Below are positions 41,300-50,066 of a stretch of 64,000 bases of DNA, piece by piece. How positions within the stretch are numbered: position 1 is the first letter of the stretch; each line of letters opens with the position of its first letter. The position numbers were made by a program, and so were the translations under genes. The stretch is from Endozoicomonas elysicola (lineage in GTDB: Bacteria; Pseudomonadota; Gammaproteobacteria; Pseudomonadales; Endozoicomonadaceae): contig NZ_JOJP01000001.1 of NCBI RefSeq assembly GCF_000710775.1, forward strand, positions 2,215,729-2,279,728, given 5' to 3'. The notes under the pieces are model-generated. The model did not search any database. It was not told the origin of the DNA and worked only from the letters and a program-made list of their open reading frames with translations.

Positions 41300-42664
41300 A
41301 TGAATTCATGGAATGTTGATAGCTGGAGGCATATGCCCTTACTCCAGCTGCCAGAATATCCCGACCAGGAAAAATTGATCCGGGTTGAGCAGGAACTTGC
41401 TGCAATGCCACCCTTGGTTTTTGCGGGTGAAGTGAATGAATTGAGAAACCGTCTGGCCGAGGCTACTGCGGGTAAGGCTTTCCTGCTGCAGGGCGGCGAC
41501 TGTGCCGAGAGCTTTCTGGAGTTCTCTGCCAACAATATTCGGGACACCTTTAAAGTACTGATGCAGATGGCGGTGGTACTCACCTTTGGTGCGGCTTGCC
41601 CGGTGATCAAGGTAGGGCGCCTGGCTGGTCAGTTTGCCAAGCCAAGAACCTCTGGGACAGAAACCATCAATGGTGTTGAGCTGCCTATCTATCGTGGCGA
41701 TATCATTAATGGCACTGAGTTTACCAAAGCTTCCAGAGATCCTGACCCGCAGAGAATGCTGCAGGCCTACCATCAAGCGGCATCAACGTTAAATCTGCTG
41801 CGTGCTTTTGCTCAGGGTGGATTAGCTTCCCTTGAGCAGGCCCATGCCTGGAATCTCGACTTTGTCTCCAACAGCCCTCAATCGGATCAGTATAGCAATA
41901 TGGCTGACCGGATTGATGAAACGCTGGACTTTATGAAGGCCTGTGGCATTTCTGCAGAGCATTCATCCACTATTCGTGAGACGGCGTTTTATACTTCCCA
42001 TGAAGCATTGCTGCTGCCTTATGAGCAGGCGTTAACGCGCCGTGATAGCCTTTCTGGTGATTGGTATGACTGCTCCGCCCACATGCTCTGGGTGGGTGAT
42101 CGAACCCGCCAGGTGGATGGTGGTCATGTTGAGTTTGTTCGCGGTATTCAAAACCCTATTGGCCTGAAGGCTGGCCCGACACTTCCACCGGATGACCTGA
42201 TTCGGCTGATTGACTTGATCAACCCGGACAACATTCCTGGCAAATTGAACGTCATTGTTCGCATGGGGGCTGATAATGTGGAGAAAGGCCTGCCGCCACT
42301 GCTGAAAGCCGTTCAGCGTGAAGGACGCAATGTGCTCTGGAGTTGTGACCCGATGCATGGGAACACCTACAAGGCTGGTAATGGTTTTAAAACCCGGGAA
42401 GTATCAAAAATTCTTTCGGAAGTTGAGCAGTTCTTTGCTGTGCATCGTGCTGAGGGGACCTATGCCGGTGGTGTTCACTTTGAAATGACCGGGCAGAATG
42501 TGACCGAGTGTGTTGGTGGTGCCCATGCTGTGACTGAAGATCATCTGGGCAATCGTTATCATACCCACTGTGACCCACGCCTGAACGCCGATCAGGCACT
42601 GGAACTGGCATTCCTGATTGCTGAAACACTGAAAAAGTGTCGCAAGCTGAGGAATGTAAGGTAA
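41300..42664 (+). CDS. Class II DAHP synthase
   Basis: The 454-residue plant-type (class II) 3-deoxy-D-arabino-heptulosonate-7-phosphate synthase starts the shikimate pathway by joining phosphoenolpyruvate and erythrose 4-phosphate. Motifs include [11 protein letters not shown] near residue 66 (metal Cys), [49 protein letters not shown] near 355 and [18 protein letters not shown] near 395. The ATG at 41300 is used because the conserved [15 protein letters not shown] begins soon after; an in-frame start at 41261 adds a basic 13-residue extension. It is followed after 13 bases by the macrodomain gene. Confidence 0.95.
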   Translation: MNSWNVDSWRHMPLLQLPEYPDQEKLIRVEQELAAMPPLVFAGEVNELRNRLAEATAGKAFLLQGGDCAESFLEFSANNIRDTFKVLMQMAVVLTFGAACPVIKVGRLAGQFAKPRTSGTETINGVELPIYRGDIINGTEFTKASRDPDPQRMLQAYHQAASTLNLLRAFAQGGLASLEQAHAWNLDFVSNSPQSDQYSNMADRIDETLDFMKACGISAEHSSTIRETAFYTSHEALLLPYEQALTRRDSLSGDWYDCSAHMLWVGDRTRQVDGGHVEFVRGIQNPIGLKAGPTLPPDDLIRLIDLINPDNIPGKLNVIVRMGADNVEKGLPPLLKAVQREGRNVLWSCDPMHGNTYKAGNGFKTREVSKILSEVEQFFAVHRAEGTYAGGVHFEMTGQNVTECVGGAHAVTEDHLGNRYHTHCDPRLNADQALELAFLIAETLKKCRKLRNVR

Positions 42665-42677
42665 AGGAGAGGTGACC

Positions 42678-43200
42678 ATGAAAGACCGCATTGACATTAT
42701 TCAGGGGGACATAACCGAATTAGCAGTGGATGCTATTGTCAATGCGGCCAACAGAGGTCTGCTTGGGGGTGGTGGCGTTGATGGTGCTATTCATCGGGCT
42801 GCCGGCCCCGAACTTCTGGCTGTCTGTCGTGAGGTTGGTGGCTGTCCAACCGGTGAAGTGCGGATAACGCAGGCATTTCATCTGCCATCAAGGTATGTTT
42901 TTCATACGGTTGGTCCAATCCTGGCAGGGTGGCAATGCCGGTGAGCCTGACTTACTACGCGCCTGTTATCGGAATGCTCTCGATGAAGCTTCGAACCGAC
43001 GGTTAGGGGCGCTGGCATTTCCAGCGATCAGTTGTGGAGTCTATGGATACCCTCATCAGGAGGCCGCTACTATTGCACTGAATGAGGTGTGGCCGTGGTT
43101 GGTTGGCCATGAGTTTCCTCAAAAGGTGGTGTTTGTTTTGTTTGATCAACCCATGTCTGAACTCTATCAGCGTCTATTGGTTGAAAAGGCTAAAAGTTAA
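42678..43200 (+). pseudogene. Macrodomain protein (YmdB-like) gene with frameshift
   Basis: The first frame reads [21 protein letters not shown], then [21 protein letters not shown] and the YVFHTVGPI strand, all typical of ADP-ribose-binding macrodomains. At about 42921 one extra C shifts the frame; the next frame continues [20 protein letters not shown], then FPAISCGVYGYPHQEAATIA, and ends at 43200. Without the extra base the protein would be 173 residues, the usual size. Family enzymes remove O-acetyl or ADP-ribose groups. As it stands the product would stop shortly after the shift (at 42944), losing the catalytic second half. AGGAGAGG precedes the ATG at 42678. A sequence error is possible because both halves are well preserved. 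Confidence 0.8.
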
Positions 43201-43220
43201 ACATTTTGTATACCTGACTG

Positions 43221-43248
43221 TTGACTTATCAGTCAAAAACAATATGAT
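43221..43248 (+). promoter_or_regulatory. Sigma-70 type promoter of first tRNA-Pro
   Basis: TTGACT (43221-43226) and TATGAT (43243-43248) are 16 bases apart, 13 bases before the tRNA. Confidence 0.65.
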
Positions 43249-43261
43249 AGGCGTCGTCTTA

Positions 43262-43338
43262 CGGGGTATAGCGCAGTCTGGTAGCGCGCCTGCTTTGGGA
43301 GCAGGATGTCGGGAGTTCGAATCTCTCTACCCCGACCA
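43262..43338 (+). tRNA. proM: tRNA-Pro (anticodon TGG)
   Basis: A 77-base cloverleaf with acceptor stem CGGGGTA/TACCCCG, D-arm GCGC-AGTCTGGTA-GCGC, anticodon stem CCTGC/GCAGG with loop TTTGGGA (anticodon TGG), T-loop TTCGAAT and encoded CCA. The T-rich run after it may terminate transcription. Coordinates are read by hand from the fold. Confidence 0.97.
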
Positions 43339-43392
43339 TTTTTCCTTTCTTTTTTCTCTTTGCAAAACTTCACTGAATTCTTTCTTGTTTTG

Positions 43393-43420
43393 TTGACAGG
43401 TTTATCTGCATGTCTAGAAT
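43393..43420 (+). promoter_or_regulatory. Sigma-70 type promoter of second tRNA-Pro
   Basis: TTGACA (43393-43398) and TAGAAT (43415-43420) are 16 bases apart, 11 bases before the tRNA. Confidence 0.65.
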
Positions 43421-43431
43421 AGCAATGGCTT

Positions 43432-43508
43432 CGGCGTGTAGCGCAGCCTGGTAGCGCATTTCGTTCGGGACGAAAGGGTCGGGAGTTCAAATCTCTCCAC
43501 GCCGACCA
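43432..43508 (+). tRNA. proK: tRNA-Pro (anticodon CGG)
   Basis: A 77-base cloverleaf with acceptor stem CGGCGTG/CACGCCG, anticodon stem TTTCG/CGAAA with loop TTCGGGA (anticodon CGG), T-loop TTCAAAT and encoded CCA. It lies 93 bases after the first tRNA-Pro, with its own promoter. No integrase or att-like duplication is visible beside either tRNA. Confidence 0.97.
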
Positions 43509-43762
43509 GTGATCTTTCTTTTAATCTACCTTTCTTTGTTCATATCACTTTGAATTCAAACGGCTGTGACTGTTTGTATTACAGGTAGCTTGTAATAAAA
43601 ATCCTCAGTCGTATTATGGTTACCTGTTGGGTTTATAAAGATAAATTCTGGGAGTCTGTTCTCAGTAATTTATAAGACCACCTGTTTTCTCAATTGAAAA
43701 ATAATAATAAAAATACCGGAAGCTCTGTTCAAAGCGCTCTGGTTAAAGTGACAGGGTTCATA

Positions 43763-44692
43763 ATGATAGAAAGTACCGAATGGACATGGGCGTGGAATTG
43801 GTGGAGCGTACTGGTTTTTATCAATGCAATTAACCTTATTGTCGCTGTCTCATTTTTTCGCCAAAAAGGTGGTGGTGCAGATAATACTCCCTATCTGCGG
43901 GTGATGAGGTTGATGGGAATGATCTTTGTTTCGGTTGCACTGTATCGTTCTGTTTTTGTGTCCAGCTATTTAGAGCAACTGGCGTGGTTTGACAGTCTGG
44001 CGAACAGTTCGTTGTTTATTCGCAGCCTGGCCTTCTTTGCAGAGCTGTCTTTTGCCGGGCTATTTATGTTTGCCATGTTGCGCACAAGCCGGGATTTAGG
44101 GCTCTACCCGGCAGGAAAACAGCATCTCTTAAGTGTGCTTGTCAGTCGGGCACCTAAATTTCTCTTCCTTTGCATTTTCACTGCCCAGTTTTTTGCCACC
44201 ACCGCATTAATTACCAAGCTCGAGGTTTTGTTTGCGATTGAAGAGACGCTCTGGGGAATGGCTTTTCTATCTATCTTCCCATTAGCCATCAAGCAGTTGT
44301 GCGCCGTTTTAAAAAGTGATCGCAGTGCTGCAGAGTTAAGATTGCTGAAACCGTTTGTCTGGTTAAACGTTATCTGGCTGGCTGGTTATTGCAGTTATTC
44401 AGTATTTTATCATCTGCCGATCGAGTACTGGCCTCATGTGCTGGAAAACCTGCGACAGGGGAACTACCAATTCAATGTCAGCTTGCAGGCCGTTAAAGAT
44501 GCGTTGTTGGTGGTCAATGAAACGAAGAATCTAAGTGAGTGGGGCGGTGTTGGTTTTCTGATCTGGCATTCGGGTTATTTCAGTATCTGTGTCTGGATTG
44601 TGCTGTTCTTAATGCGAGGTCCAAGGCTGCTGAGTTCAAAGGATGCGGTTCAAACCAATGATCAGCAGACAGGAGAGGTGGTGGGGGCTTGA
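43763..44692 (+). CDS. Integral membrane protein, unknown
   Basis: The 309-residue product has about seven hydrophobic segments (for example WWSVLVFINAINLIVAVSFF, GMIFVSVALYRSVFVSSYL, FLFLCIFTAQFFATTALI and a final YFSICVWIVLFLM) with short loops and no signal peptide. I recognise no family; the layout suggests a 7-helix membrane protein of the inner membrane. The ATG at 43763 is chosen because the first helix begins right after it; the longer frame from 43694 adds a polar stretch near the tRNA region. It is followed by a terminator shared with the convergent sterol-desaturase gene. No functional neighbour on its strand. Confidence 0.7.
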   Translation: MIESTEWTWAWNWWSVLVFINAINLIVAVSFFRQKGGGADNTPYLRVMRLMGMIFVSVALYRSVFVSSYLEQLAWFDSLANSSLFIRSLAFFAELSFAGLFMFAMLRTSRDLGLYPAGKQHLLSVLVSRAPKFLFLCIFTAQFFATTALITKLEVLFAIEETLWGMAFLSIFPLAIKQLCAVLKSDRSAAELRLLKPFVWLNVIWLAGYCSYSVFYHLPIEYWPHVLENLRQGNYQFNVSLQAVKDALLVVNETKNLSEWGGVGFLIWHSGYFSICVWIVLFLMRGPRLLSSKDAVQTNDQQTGEVVGA

Positions 44693-44712
44693 GTTTCTCT
44701 GAATGGTTGAGA

Positions 44713-44746
44713 GGCTGCACCCCACTGATTGGGCGCAGCCTTTTTT
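44713..44746 (+). terminator. Rho-independent terminator
   Basis: GGCTGC and GCAGCC arms, extended by CCC/GGG, enclose a short loop and are followed by six T. It ends six bases before the stop of the convergent fatty acid hydroxylase gene. Confidence 0.85.
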
Positions 44747-44752
44747 GTCCCT

Positions 44753-45643
44753 TTAGAACTCTGCAGAGCTGTGTGTTGGCTTACCCACAGAAACTGTCCT
44801 GCATGTTCTTTTACGCTGTGATTTTCTGAGTTCAATTTCCTGCTGTTCGATCTGCTGAGCCGTTAATCCTGCTTTACGACCTTTCAAATAGCGTAGATAG
44901 GCTGGGATATGCGTTTTGCCCAGGTATTCATCCAGGTAAGGCAGAAAGCCGGCGTAGTTGCCTTTGAATTTTGCATGGTGGAAATCGTGGTAAACGGGAC
45001 CTTTGTAAACCGGGAAAAGGTGTGCCGGATTCCACGGTACATCGTAGCCGATATGGCCATCAGCACCTTCCATTTGACGAATAACAACCCAGATCCAGAC
45101 AACATAAATATGAGCACCTAATAGAATAGGTCCCACCAGAGTCAGTCCGGCCGTCAATACATACTCCAGCCAGTTCATGTAATTACCATTAATACCACAG
45201 GTGTTGCGAATGCGATGGTGGACGCTGTGCACATGCTTTAACAGCCACTTGTTTTCATGCATGTAGCGATGCATCCAGTAATATAAAAAGTCGTCCAGAA
45301 ACACAAAGAACAACAGCTGGGCGATGATGATGTACCAGGAGGGCAGTTCTCCATTATGCACCGCGGTCAGTTTTAACAGTGGCCAGGTGACCACTAATAA
45401 CCCGGCCAGAATGACATTATTGATGATGATGCGGGCAATGGAGGGCCAGAAATATTTTTTAAATTCAAACGGCTTTTGCTGGATTTTATATTTGCGCATC
45501 GACCTGGGATCGAGCCAGGCAATAATGGTCCACGGGGTGGCTACGGTTAGAAACGACGCCATACTGATGATCAGGGTTGCCATGGGGAACTGCCAGAACC
45601 ATGGGTCGTTATGAAATCCCTGCCAGGGTGAGAATACATCCAT
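44753..45643 (-). CDS. Fatty acid hydroxylase/sterol desaturase family protein
   Basis: The 296-residue membrane protein has three to four hydrophobic helices and the di-iron histidine motifs of the family: HRYMH near residue 124, HSVHH near 139 and DFHH near 218. Members hydroxylate or desaturate sterols, fatty acids and alkylglycerols (alkylglycerol monooxygenase is in this superfamily). With the glycerol kinase-, GlpD- and alkyl-DHAP-synthase-like genes nearby, an ether-lipid or glycerolipid substrate is a reasonable inference, though a steroid one cannot be excluded in this genome. It is followed on the same strand by no close gene and preceded by the MBL hydrolase gene, 39 bp away, so the two form an operon. 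Confidence 0.8.
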   Translation of the reverse strand: MDVFSPWQGFHNDPWFWQFPMATLIISMASFLTVATPWTIIAWLDPRSMRKYKIQQKPFEFKKYFWPSIARIIINNVILAGLLVVTWPLLKLTAVHNGELPSWYIIIAQLLFFVFLDDFLYYWMHRYMHENKWLLKHVHSVHHRIRNTCGINGNYMNWLEYVLTAGLTLVGPILLGAHIYVVWIWVVIRQMEGADGHIGYDVPWNPAHLFPVYKGPVYHDFHHAKFKGNYAGFLPYLDEYLGKTHIPAYLRYLKGRKAGLTAQQIEQQEIELRKSQRKRTCRTVSVGKPTHSSAEF

Positions 45644-45682
45644 GAGGAAACCTTTTTTGATTATTGTATGGTGAATGGATGA

Positions 45683-46801
45683 TTACTTTTTAGTCAGTGC
45701 TCCAAAGTGAAGGTCTCCATAGGCCGCTGTTGGCTTATAGCCAGGAAAGCCCCAATAGCTGGTCAGCTCGGATGAATTTGCCATATTGGGGAAATCACGA
45801 TAGACCGGATGGGTTCCGGCAATGGTTTTTTCAACAACCATGGATATGTACTGGTCCATCCCGCCTTCCAGTGTATTGCCGTTTAAAATTACTTCCATGC
45901 CGGTTTGTAGCGCGTATTTTTTTAAGCCTGGTATACGGGATTTTTCCGGTGCATAGCAATCAGGGCCAACACCGTTTTCACTGGTTACCTTTAATCCTTC
46001 TGGCGTATGAGCCACAAACGAGTGGTTGCCTGCGGTATGCCCAGGTGTGCTAATTAATGCCAGGCCATCACCAATCATGACGTCACTGTCCAGCTGAATC
46101 ACTTTCTCTTCCGGAACACCCGCCAGACCATTTGGGCAATACCAGTCGATTTGTGGTGGCAATAATGCTTTTGCCGACTGCCACTCGTCTTTCATCACTA
46201 ACAGGCGGGCATTGGGAAACAGCCCGGGCTTATTGCCATCACCCAGCCATTGACGTAAATCCTGTGTGTGAAGATGGTCATAACTGATGAAATCAATATC
46301 TTCAGGTAATAAACCCAACTGTTCCAGACAGCCATTCACCGTATTGCTTTGTGGGGCGATGAATTTTTTCAACAGATCTTTGGCCGGTCCTGCTTTGTTG
46401 GTGATTCGCTTGAAGTAAGGAGTTTCTGCATTCGCTTCAGCATCAGATGGGGAGAGTAGAATGGTTTTCAGCCCTTCTGAAGTATCTACCTGAACCACGA
46501 ATAAACGGTTCAAGATATGAATAAAGGGCATTGGAATGATATTGCAGTTTAAAAAGGCGTATTTGGTTGGGTACGGTACACGGATCAGCTCCATGCTGCG
46601 GTAAAATTTAACTTGGGGTTTATTGAGCATGTCGGTTCTGAACTTTTCCGCAGCCAACCGCATGGCTTCAAGCCGTGTGTGTGTTGCCCGATACCGACGT
46701 GCTTCTTCAAAATGTTCAATAGGTTGAATGATGCTGCTTAACCATTCTTTATCCATGGATGAATGGTGAGCGGTTGTTGGCTCAAGTGTGTCCGTTGTCA
46801 T
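45683..46801 (-). CDS. Metallo-beta-lactamase-fold hydrolase
   Basis: The 372-residue protein carries the MBL metal motif HLHTQD (HxHxxD) near residue 176 and STPGHTAGNHS near 250, with further metal ligand candidates in the C-terminal part. Members hydrolyse lactones, thioesters, phosphoesters and more; the long N-terminal extension (first 75 residues, helical and charged) is atypical for AHL lactonases. The 39-bp gap to the hydroxylase gene suggests they are co-transcribed and act on the same lipid-like substrate. The start ATG at 46801 is next to the repeat element that separates it from the AraC gene, so its promoter lies in or near that element. Confidence 0.75.
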   Translation of the reverse strand: MTTDTLEPTTAHHSSMDKEWLSSIIQPIEHFEEARRYRATHTRLEAMRLAAEKFRTDMLNKPQVKFYRSMELIRVPYPTKYAFLNCNIIPMPFIHILNRLFVVQVDTSEGLKTILLSPSDAEANAETPYFKRITNKAGPAKDLLKKFIAPQSNTVNGCLEQLGLLPEDIDFISYDHLHTQDLRQWLGDGNKPGLFPNARLLVMKDEWQSAKALLPPQIDWYCPNGLAGVPEEKVIQLDSDVMIGDGLALISTPGHTAGNHSFVAHTPEGLKVTSENGVGPDCYAPEKSRIPGLKKYALQTGMEVILNGNTLEGGMDQYISMVVEKTIAGTHPVYRDFPNMANSSELTSYWGFPGYKPTAAYGDLHFGALTKK

Positions 46802-46834
46802 TCTGTTATCCGGTTATTGTTATTTTTATAGGCC

Positions 46835-47099
46835 TAGGCTCTGTTGACATAAGGTTGCTGGCTCAGCTCAAACCAGAGCATTCGTGATCAGGCGTAAGAA
46901 CGCAGGAATACCAATGTATTTCAAGTTCTTGCAACGACGTCACGGGAGCTCTGGTTTGAGCCCGGAGGGTGGTTCGTATAGCCGCCTTCCAGCTGCGTTG
47001 GACTGGTTTGATGTAGCACCACTACGCCTGTACCAGTCCACCTTGTGGAAAACGACTATACGAGCCACTGAGCCTGCAAACTTATGTCAACAGAGCCTA
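46835..47099. mobile_element. Non-autonomous TIR element, 265 bp (long copy)
   Basis: The 24-bp termini TAGGCTCTGTTGACATAAGGTTGC (46835-46858) and its inverted copy (47076-47099) differ at one base. Inside, GCTCAAACCAGAGC and GCTCTGGTTTGAGC form a second inverted pair. CTAG occurs at both edges (GCCTAG..., ...CTAGCC) and can be read as a four-base target duplication, though CTAG is its own complement so the boundary is ambiguous. No transposase is encoded. The right 160 bp reappear at 12601-12755. The ends look IS5/IS903-like by eye, which I rate as weak. Confidence 0.75.
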
Positions 47100-47180
47100 G
47101 CCTAAGCCAGTTGAGTTGAATAATATTGTTTTATTGCGACAATAAATTGCTATATCGCGATCATTAGGTGACGTTTGTAC

Positions 47181-48228
47181 ATGCAAGAAAGGACGGCAGA
47201 TACAAAGGCCTCTACCGTTGAAGCATTTGTTTTGGGTGTATATCTGAAGCCAACGCTGGTGGCTTTTCTGAAGAAGGGCGGTCGACTAAGTGCCCTGGCC
47301 AATGCTATTGGAAAAGCGGATTTATGGCTGTATAACCCACCAGAAAAGGTGGATGTCAGAGATTACCTGGCATTTATGCAGGCGGCCAGTGAGTTGTGCC
47401 ACGATCCCTACATCGGCTTGCTCAGTGGCCAGCTGGCTGATTTAAGCAGTTTTGACCTGTTGGGTGATGCTCTCGGTTTGTCCAACACACTGGCCGACGC
47501 ATTGCAGCAGGTCATGGCACTGGAGCGTCTGGTGCACAGGCTGGGTGATTCCAGCGTTCAAGCTGAAGGTTCTGATATCCGATTAATATGGCGCTCCCGC
47601 TATCAAAACCACCCGGCAATACGGTTGGTCAGTGAAAACGTCTTGGCCGGTATTGTGCAATTAGCGCAGACATTAACCGGGCGGTCTTTACCCATACGTG
47701 AAATGACGTTTATGAATGCAAAGCCAGAGCGTTATATTGAAAAACAGTATCAGGCTTTATGTCAGGGAATCTGCCGGTTTTCTCAGCCATACAATAGCCT
47801 GCTGATTGCCCGAAATGTTTTAGACTGGCCATTGAAGAAAATGTCGATGGGGGGGGCAGAACCCGGTAAATAGTACAGTAACCCTCTCATTGACAGATCA
47901 ACTGACGGAATTGCTGGAACAGCGTCTGGCTCATAACCCGAGCTTATCGCAAGCTTCGGCCATCTTCGGGTGTTCTCAGCGTGTGTTGCAACGTAAGTTG
48001 AAGCAGGAGAGTCAGAGCTTTCAACAGGTTTTGACCCGTGTTCGCTTAAGAAAAGCCTGTGATTATTTAAAATACTCTACGATGAGTCTTATGCAGATCA
48101 GCCAGCGGCTGGGCTTTCGTGAGCAAAGTTCATTTAATCATTTTTTTGTTGGACAAATGGGGCAGAGCCCCAGGGCTTATCGGCAACAGACAAAGGCAGA
48201 ATCACAGTCTGTGATGCAGGCGGAATGA
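47181..48228 (+). pseudogene. AraC family regulator gene broken at a G8 tract
   Basis: The first frame gives an N-terminal ligand-binding-type domain (arabinose-binding-like region, residues about 20-200, with HDPYIGLLSGQLADLSSFDLLG) and stops at 47873, after a run of eight G at 47849-47856. In the next frame the AraC helix-turn-helix domain continues from LTDQLTELLEQ through CSQRVLQRKLKQES and the second HTH MQISQRLGFREQSSFNHFF to 48228. With seven G the whole protein reads through as 348 residues, a normal length. The break is thus a one-base gain in a homopolymer, which could be a phase-variable switch, decay or a sequence error. It ends 12 bases from the convergent glycerol kinase-like gene, whose cluster it would control. 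Confidence 0.78.
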
Positions 48229-48240
48229 TGTTGATAGAGC

Positions 48241-49803
48241 CTAATGTTTAGGGTAACCAGTAATGTCACGAATCGATTTATACAGCGGCTGCATACGCTT
48301 ATAGATCTTCTTATAAACCTCGTTGTATAAACGATCGTAGAGCTGTGTTGTGGGCACATCCGGTTCGAATACATCGCCAATTCGTGTCATTTTATCGATG
48401 GCTTCACCGTAGTTTTTATGAATACCGAGGCCAACGCAGCAATTGATCGCCGCCCCAAGACCTGACGCTTCAAAAGTATGAGGGCGCTCGGCTTCCATGC
48501 CAAAAATATTCGCGGTCAACTGCATCGCTGCATCGCTCTGGGAACCGCCACCAGAGACTCTTAATCGTGTAATCGGTGTACCACTGCGCTTTTCGATCTG
48601 CTCTTTTCCCGAAAGTAATTCGTAGGCCAGTCCTTCCAGAATGGCACGATAAATATGCGCTCGCTTATGAACATCACCAAAGCCAATAAAGGCCCCTTTA
48701 CCCTCTGGTCCGGGCTGTCGTACGCCAGGTGACCAGTAAGGTTGCATCATCAGTCCCATTGAGCCTGGCGGCACCTGAGTTAACAGGGCATCGAACAGCT
48801 GTTCGGGCTCGACGCCCAGCTCTTTGGCCTTCCGCTGCTCAGCCTGTGCCAGCTCATTTTTAAACCAGCTGACCATCCAGAAGCCGCGATAAATCATCAC
48901 TTCAGTATTGTAGTGTTTTGGCATTGCGGCAGTATAGGGAGGAATGAAGGGGATGGTTTCAAAGTATCGGGTCGTTGTCGTGCTGATGGTCGCCGTAGTG
49001 CCAAAACTCAAACAGCCGATATGAGGGTCAACACCGCCTGCGCCCAGTACTTCGCAGGCTTTGTCTGACGATGCTGCAATCATCGGTAAACCAACAGGCA
49101 GGTCGGTGTGTTCAGCGGCATCGGGCGTGATATGGCCTAACAGCTCTCCCGATTGCACCAGTTCTGGCAACATGTGCCGTCTTGCTGCCAGCAGTTTCCA
49201 TTTCAGGTCTCGCTTTCCTGCCCATTTCTGGCGACGATAGTCATAGGGCAGGTACCCAGCCACTGAGCCACAGGCGTCTTTCATCTCACCGGTCAATTGA
49301 TAGGTCAGATAGCCCGATAAATTCACATAGTGTCGGGTTTTCTGCCATACATCTGGCTGATGCTGCATGATCCAGTTATCACGCGCTTTGGCTCGCAAGT
49401 CTTCAATCAGGCTGGTCAGACCGATGGCCTTAATCAATAGGCCCCACAGACCGCCAACTGGCTTCTCTGGTTCGGATTTGCGCTGATCCATCCAGATAAT
49501 GGCAGGCCTCAGCGGTTTTTTATGCTCATCCAGATTAATCATGGTATAGCGCTGAGTGGTCAGTGACACACCCTTAATTTGATCGGGCGTTACAATACCC
49601 TGAGCCCATAACGCTTTGCACGCTTCGCCAAGATGTTGCCAATAGTATTCGGGGTGCTGTTCTGCCCAACCAGGATGCTGTGAAAAATAGGCTTCCAGAT
49701 CAACTTTGCTTTTGGCTATCTCATTACCGGCGCTGTCAAACACCAGGGCGCGAATACTTTGCGTACCATTGTCGATTGCCAATACATATTCTGAATTACT
49801 CAC
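48241..49803 (-). CDS. FGGY-family carbohydrate kinase (glycerol kinase-like)
   Basis: The 520-residue FGGY kinase has the N-terminal phosphate-binding YVLAIDNGTQSIRALVFD, SFGTTATIS near residue 260 and GGGSQSDAAMQLTANIF near 400, in the two-domain actin fold. It phosphorylates a polyol or sugar with ATP. Its sequence differs from standard GlpK, so glycerol, an alkylglycerol or another polyol are all possible. It is adjacent to GlpD- and ADPS-like genes on the same strand. The equivalent three-gene set with a regulator is known in Pseudomonas. The start ATG is at 49803; the 260-bp gap to the next gene upstream contains hairpin repeat copy 5. Confidence 0.85.
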   Translation of the reverse strand: MSNSEYVLAIDNGTQSIRALVFDSAGNEIAKSKVDLEAYFSQHPGWAEQHPEYYWQHLGEACKALWAQGIVTPDQIKGVSLTTQRYTMINLDEHKKPLRPAIIWMDQRKSEPEKPVGGLWGLLIKAIGLTSLIEDLRAKARDNWIMQHQPDVWQKTRHYVNLSGYLTYQLTGEMKDACGSVAGYLPYDYRRQKWAGKRDLKWKLLAARRHMLPELVQSGELLGHITPDAAEHTDLPVGLPMIAASSDKACEVLGAGGVDPHIGCLSFGTTATISTTTTRYFETIPFIPPYTAAMPKHYNTEVMIYRGFWMVSWFKNELAQAEQRKAKELGVEPEQLFDALLTQVPPGSMGLMMQPYWSPGVRQPGPEGKGAFIGFGDVHKRAHIYRAILEGLAYELLSGKEQIEKRSGTPITRLRVSGGGSQSDAAMQLTANIFGMEAERPHTFEASGLGAAINCCVGLGIHKNYGEAIDKMTRIGDVFEPDVPTTQLYDRLYNEVYKKIYKRMQPLYKSIRDITGYPKH

Positions 49804-49888
49804 TACGAACTCACTTTTGTATTTTTATTATTGAGTTGAATATCTATTCTTACGGTAGACATTAAGCATCTATCCATTCATTTCTTTG

Positions 49889-49946
49889 AACCACGAAGCA
49901 CGCGAAGAGCACAAAGGAAAAGCTTTTCTTAGTGCTCTTCGTGGTT
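49889..49946. repeat. Dispersed hairpin repeat, family A copy 5
   Basis: The arms AACCACGAAG...AGAGCAC and GTGCTCTTCGTGGTT flank AAAGGAAAAGCTTTTCTTA. It lies between the FGGY kinase and glpD-like genes on the same strand and may reduce read-through between them. Confidence 0.85.
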
Positions 49947-50066
49947 CCAATTAAAGGGCCAGCAACACGTATCAAGCAACATATCTGCCCCCGTTAGCAA
50001 AAGCCAAACAGTGAGGGCAGCAGCAGTGGCAGAAAGCAACCCCCTTAATCTCCACCCTAAGATTAT

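Noticed and set aside
43262-43508. tRNA-Pro pair as a possible integration site of a prophage or island
   Set aside because: No integrase, no repeated tRNA 3' end and ordinary genes on both sides.
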